Shown one piece after another: positions 13,202 to 15,849 of a DNA stretch of 15,849 nucleotides. The stretch's first letter is position 1. The number at the start of each line of letters is the position of its first letter. The translations under genes were made by a program, and so were the position numbers. This DNA is from Clostridia bacterium. Its GTDB lineage: Bacteria > Bacillota > Clostridia > Oscillospirales > CAG-382. The notes beneath the pieces are model-generated. The model ran no database searches, was not told the DNA's origin, and saw nothing but the letters and a program-made list of their open reading frames with translations. The stretch covers positions 1 to 15,849 of the forward strand of contig JAFQII010000232.1 of assembly GCA_017397605.1 (NCBI GenBank), written 5' to 3'.

Positions 13202-15076
13202 ATGAACTTTTATCAAGCAGAAACACTGGATATCGCGGTCATCGGCGCGGGGCACGCGGGCATCGAGGCGGCGCTGGCAGGCGCGCGCATGGGCTTGCGC
13301 ACGGCGCTGTTTACGCTGACGCTGGACCTGGTGGGCAACATGCCCTGCAACCCTTCCATCGGCGGAACGGGTAAGGGGCACTTGGTCTTTGAGATCGACG
13401 CTTTGGGCGGCGAAATGGGCAAGGCGGCTAACGCCGTGATGCTGCAAAGCCGCATGCTCAACGCATCAAAAGGGCCTGCGGTGCATTCCCTGCGCATGCA
13501 GTCCGACCGCGTGGCGTACCGCAATTATATGAAACGCGTTTTGGAAGAGACGCCGAACCTCACGCTCATTCAAGCCGAGATCACAGGTATCCGGATTGAA
13601 AACGGCGAGGTCGTCGGTGTGGAAACCGCATTCGGCGCATTTTACCCTGCGCGCACGGCAATCATTTGCACGGGTACCTCGTTGAACGGCCGCATTTACG
13701 TCGGCGAAGCCGCTTGCGACGCAGGACCGGACAACACCGTTCCCGCCAAGCTGTTGACCGAGAGTCTGCAAAAAGCAGGCATCAAGCTTGTTCGTTTTAA
13801 GACGGGAACGCCTCCGCGTATCCACGCGGACAGCATCGACTACGACGAGCTGGAACTGCAAGAGGGCGATCCCGACCCGATTTTGTTCGGCTCGGACGCG
13901 CCCGCGGTCAACCGCATGGCTTGCTACATCACCTACACCAACGAAGAAACCCACCGCATCATCCGCGAGAACCTGCACCGCTCCCCGCTTTACACGGGCG
14001 ACATTGTCGGAACAGGCCCGCGTTACTGCCCGAGCATCGAAACCAAGATCATGCGTTTTCCCGACAAGGAGCGCCACCAGATCTTTGTCGAGCCGATGGG
14101 ACTGGACACCAAAGAGGTCTACCTGCAGGGCTTGTCGTCTTCTCTCCCCGAAGAGGTGCAAAAGGAGTTTGTCCGCACGATCAAGGGACTGACACACTGC
14201 GTCTTTATGCGCACCGCTTACGCGATCGAGTACGATTGCTGTGACCCGATGCAGTTGCACCCCACGTTGCAGTTCAAAACCATACGCGGTCTGTTCGGCG
14301 CGGGACAGTTCAACGGCACGTCGGGCTACGAAGAAGCCGCGGCGCAGGGGCTTGTCGCAGGCATCAATGCCGCCTTGCTTTGCAAGAGCGAAGAGCCGTT
14401 TGTGCTCTCCCGCAGCGAAAGCTACATCGGCACAATGATCGACGACATCACGGTCAAGGGCGCGGACGAGCCGTACCGCGTGATGACTTCCCGAAGCGAA
14501 TACCGCCTTTTGTTGCGTCAGGACAACGCCAAGGAGCGCTTGATCGGTTACGGCAGGCGCGTCGGCTTGGTGGGCGACGAAGCGTACGAAACATTTTTGC
14601 AAGAGGACAAGCAAAAGAAAGATGAGATCGAACGTCTGACGCACAGCCATCTTTCCGCATCGCCCGCATTGGACGCGTTGCTCACCGAACGCGGTTACGC
14701 ACCCGCACCGACGGGAATCGGCAAAGCCGATTTTCTGCGCAGGCCGTTTTTGACGCTCGCCGACCTCTACGCCTTGGAGGACGATCCGCCCACGCTTCCG
14801 CCTTCCGTACGCAGACGCGTGGAAACCGAACTCAAATACGAGGGCTACATCAAGCGTCAGTTGGACGAGGTCGCGCGGTTTGCCAAGATGGAGGAAAAGC
14901 AGATTCCGCCCGACATCGATTTCAACGCGATCGGCGGCTTGCGTCTCGAAGCGCGGCAAAAGCTGACGGAAGCGCGCCCCGACACGGTCGGCAAGGCATC
15001 GCGCATTCCCGGCGTCTCCCCCGCAGATATTTCGGTGCTTTTGGTAGCACTGGCACAGCGAGGTCAACATGAATAA
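13202..15076 (+). CDS. mnmG: tRNA U34 modification enzyme MnmG (GidA)
   Basis: FAD- and NADH-dependent partner of MnmE in making cmnm5U34 in tRNAs that read NNA/NNG codons. At 624 residues it has the full family length. The dinucleotide-binding motif GAGHAGIEAA starts at residue 15. It is followed by the MnmG signature NPSIGGTGKGH at 50-60, and SKGPAVHSLRMQSDR lies around residues 92-106. Later family signatures FKTGTPPRI, CYITYTNEET and TSRSEYRLLLRQDNA are present. I use the ATG at 13202, which begins just before the FAD fold; a TTG at 13187 in the same frame lies inside the inverted repeat and is less likely. No Shine-Dalgarno lies at normal distance from the ATG. The gene overlaps rsmG by 8 nt. 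Confidence 0.96.
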   Translation: MNFYQAETLDIAVIGAGHAGIEAALAGARMGLRTALFTLTLDLVGNMPCNPSIGGTGKGHLVFEIDALGGEMGKAANAVMLQSRMLNASKGPAVHSLRMQSDRVAYRNYMKRVLEETPNLTLIQAEITGIRIENGEVVGVETAFGAFYPARTAIICTGTSLNGRIYVGEAACDAGPDNTVPAKLLTESLQKAGIKLVRFKTGTPPRIHADSIDYDELELQEGDPDPILFGSDAPAVNRMACYITYTNEETHRIIRENLHRSPLYTGDIVGTGPRYCPSIETKIMRFPDKERHQIFVEPMGLDTKEVYLQGLSSSLPEEVQKEFVRTIKGLTHCVFMRTAYAIEYDCCDPMQLHPTLQFKTIRGLFGAGQFNGTSGYEEAAAQGLVAGINAALLCKSEEPFVLSRSESYIGTMIDDITVKGADEPYRVMTSRSEYRLLLRQDNAKERLIGYGRRVGLVGDEAYETFLQEDKQKKDEIERLTHSHLSASPALDALLTERGYAPAPTGIGKADFLRRPFLTLADLYALEDDPPTLPPSVRRRVETELKYEGYIKRQLDEVARFAKMEEKQIPPDIDFNAIGGLRLEARQKLTEARPDTVGKASRIPGVSPADISVLLVALAQRGQHE

Positions 15077-15773
15077 CATCATTTCCATTACAAAACAATA
15101 TCTCCCCGACCTTTCCGACGCATCCTGCGCACGGCTCGAAGTGATCGCAGACCGCTTGGTCGAGATGAACCAGCACCTCAATCTGACCGCCCTCACGGCA
15201 GACGAAGAAGTCGCGCTGCTGCACTTTTACGACTCGCTGACGCTGCTCACGACGGGATTGTTTGAGGGGGAACAAAACGTGCTGGACGTGGGTTGCGGCG
15301 GCGGTTTTCCGTCCTTGCCGTTAGCTGCCTGCACGGATTGCCGCGTCACCTCCAACGATGCGACGGCAAAAAAGCTGAAGTTTGTCGAGGACACCGCACG
15401 CGCGGCAGGCATCGGCACGCTTACGACCCTTTGCGGCAGAGCGGAAGAGCTGGGGCGAAGTGCGGACTACCGCGAGCAGTTTGACCGCGTGGTCTCGCGC
15501 GGCGTGGCACGCATGAACATTCTCTGCGAGTGGTGCATGCCCTTTGTCAAGGTCGGCGGTTACTTTGTCGCCATGAAAGGCAACCGCGGCCGCGAGGAGC
15601 TGGAAGAAGCGCAGACCGCCGTCGCCAAGCTCGGCGGCGAGATCGTCTCCGTCATTGACGCGCCGATTCCCGTATTTGACCGCAGTCACACGCTTTTGGT
15701 CATCAAAAAAGTCGCCCCAACGGACGAGCTTTATCCAAGACCGAATGGACGAATTATGAAAAAACCGCTGTGA
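15069..15773 (+). CDS. rsmG: 16S rRNA (guanine-527 N7)-methyltransferase RsmG (GidB)
   Basis: Cytoplasmic methyltransferase that adds m7G at position 527 of 16S rRNA; loss gives low-level streptomycin resistance in other bacteria. The 234 residues are in the family range. Recognisable elements are NLTALT near residues 38-43, the SAM-binding loop VLDVGCGGGFPSLPLA at 71-86, NDATAKKLKF at 96-105, the RAEELG segment, MKG around 174-176, and the typical C-terminal TDELYPRPNGRIMKKPL. Where most homologues have an Arg-Ala-Val-Ala loop, this one reads SRGVARMN, a small variation. The ATG overlaps the mnmG end by 8 nt, with GAGG at 15060-15063 as ribosome binding site, so it is the last gene of the coupled operon. 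The mnmE-mnmG-rsmG order is common near the replication origin, but no origin genes are visible here. Confidence 0.95.
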   Translation: MNNIISITKQYLPDLSDASCARLEVIADRLVEMNQHLNLTALTADEEVALLHFYDSLTLLTTGLFEGEQNVLDVGCGGGFPSLPLAACTDCRVTSNDATAKKLKFVEDTARAAGIGTLTTLCGRAEELGRSADYREQFDRVVSRGVARMNILCEWCMPFVKVGGYFVAMKGNRGREELEEAQTAVAKLGGEIVSVIDAPIPVFDRSHTLLVIKKVAPTDELYPRPNGRIMKKPL

Positions 15774-15780
15774 GGGAACG

Positions 15781-15840
15781 TTGGGGCTTTGCCCCAAACC
15801 CCACTTAAACCTTTTTCTTTTTAGAAGAAAAAGGTTTAAG
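15781..15840 (+). repeat. Compound palindromic element and likely terminator after rsmG
   Basis: TTGGGGC-TTT-GCCCCAA (15781-15797) is a 7-bp hairpin. It is followed, after ACCCCA, by CTTAAACCTTTTTCTT (15804-15819), which pairs perfectly with AAGAAAAAGGTTTAAG (15825-15840) around TTTAG. The double hairpin begins 8 nt after the rsmG stop and probably ends the operon, although no clean T-tract follows. Its 3' arm pair resembles the repeat at 13158-13191. From memory, similar GGGGC-TTTGCCCC plus long A/T-rich palindromes are scattered through Clostridia genomes. Confidence 0.6.
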
Positions 15841-15849
15841 AATCCAAAA

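Noticed and set aside
11540..15196. Long antisense frames (635 and 576 codons) opposite mnmE and mnmG
   Set aside because: Both are explained by codon bias of the sense genes, which have full family signatures.
1..15849. CRISPR arrays, tRNA genes, insertion sequences, phage or defence genes
   Set aside because: No spaced direct repeats, cloverleaf-like sequences, transposase or integrase motifs, or known defence domains were seen on either strand.

Overview
The window looks like chromosomal DNA from a moderately GC-rich Gram-positive bacterium, most likely a Clostridia/Oscillospirales-type Firmicute. This is an inference from near-consensus sigma-A promoters, GGAGG-type ribosome binding sites, factor-independent terminators, and the gene set: a K+-independent type membrane pyrophosphatase, a short KdpD-like kinase, SecA with a C-terminal zinc-binding tail, and mnmE-mnmG-rsmG. 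No rRNA, tRNA, CRISPR array, transposase or phage gene was seen, so most of the window is housekeeping DNA with a few unfamiliar genes.

Layout. (1) 3-998 (+): the 3' part of a right-handed parallel beta-helix (pectate-lyase-like) protein, closed by a GC-rich hairpin. (2) 1106-3421 (+): a consensus promoter, a roughly 175-nt structured leader with a terminator-like hairpin, then hppA, then a strong terminator. (3) 3451-5198 (+): a translationally coupled kdpD-like kinase and kdpE-like regulator. A terminator at 5207-5256 serves both strands. (4) 5248-11095 (-): read in transcription order, secA, two unrecognised multi-pass membrane proteins, a CDP-alcohol phosphatidyltransferase with its own perfect-consensus promoter, a strong terminator, and a small PCP-reductase-domain protein. 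(5) 11187-15773 (+): divergent from secA, the operon trmL-mnmE-mnmG-rsmG.

How the genes fit together. TrmL, MnmE and MnmG all act on the wobble nucleotide 34 of tRNA, and RsmG modifies 16S rRNA, so region 5 is a translation-fidelity operon. HppA uses pyrophosphate to pump ions and sits directly upstream of a Kdp-type two-component system, but no K+ transporter is present here. The secA side combines protein export, membrane proteins of unknown role and a phospholipid-synthesis enzyme, all membrane functions.

The points most worth a second look are the hppA leader RNA, the long inverted repeat between mnmE and mnmG that may bring a distant Shine-Dalgarno to the start codon, the related palindromic element after rsmG, and the two membrane proteins downstream of secA. 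I did not find convincing evidence of a wholly new multi-gene system.
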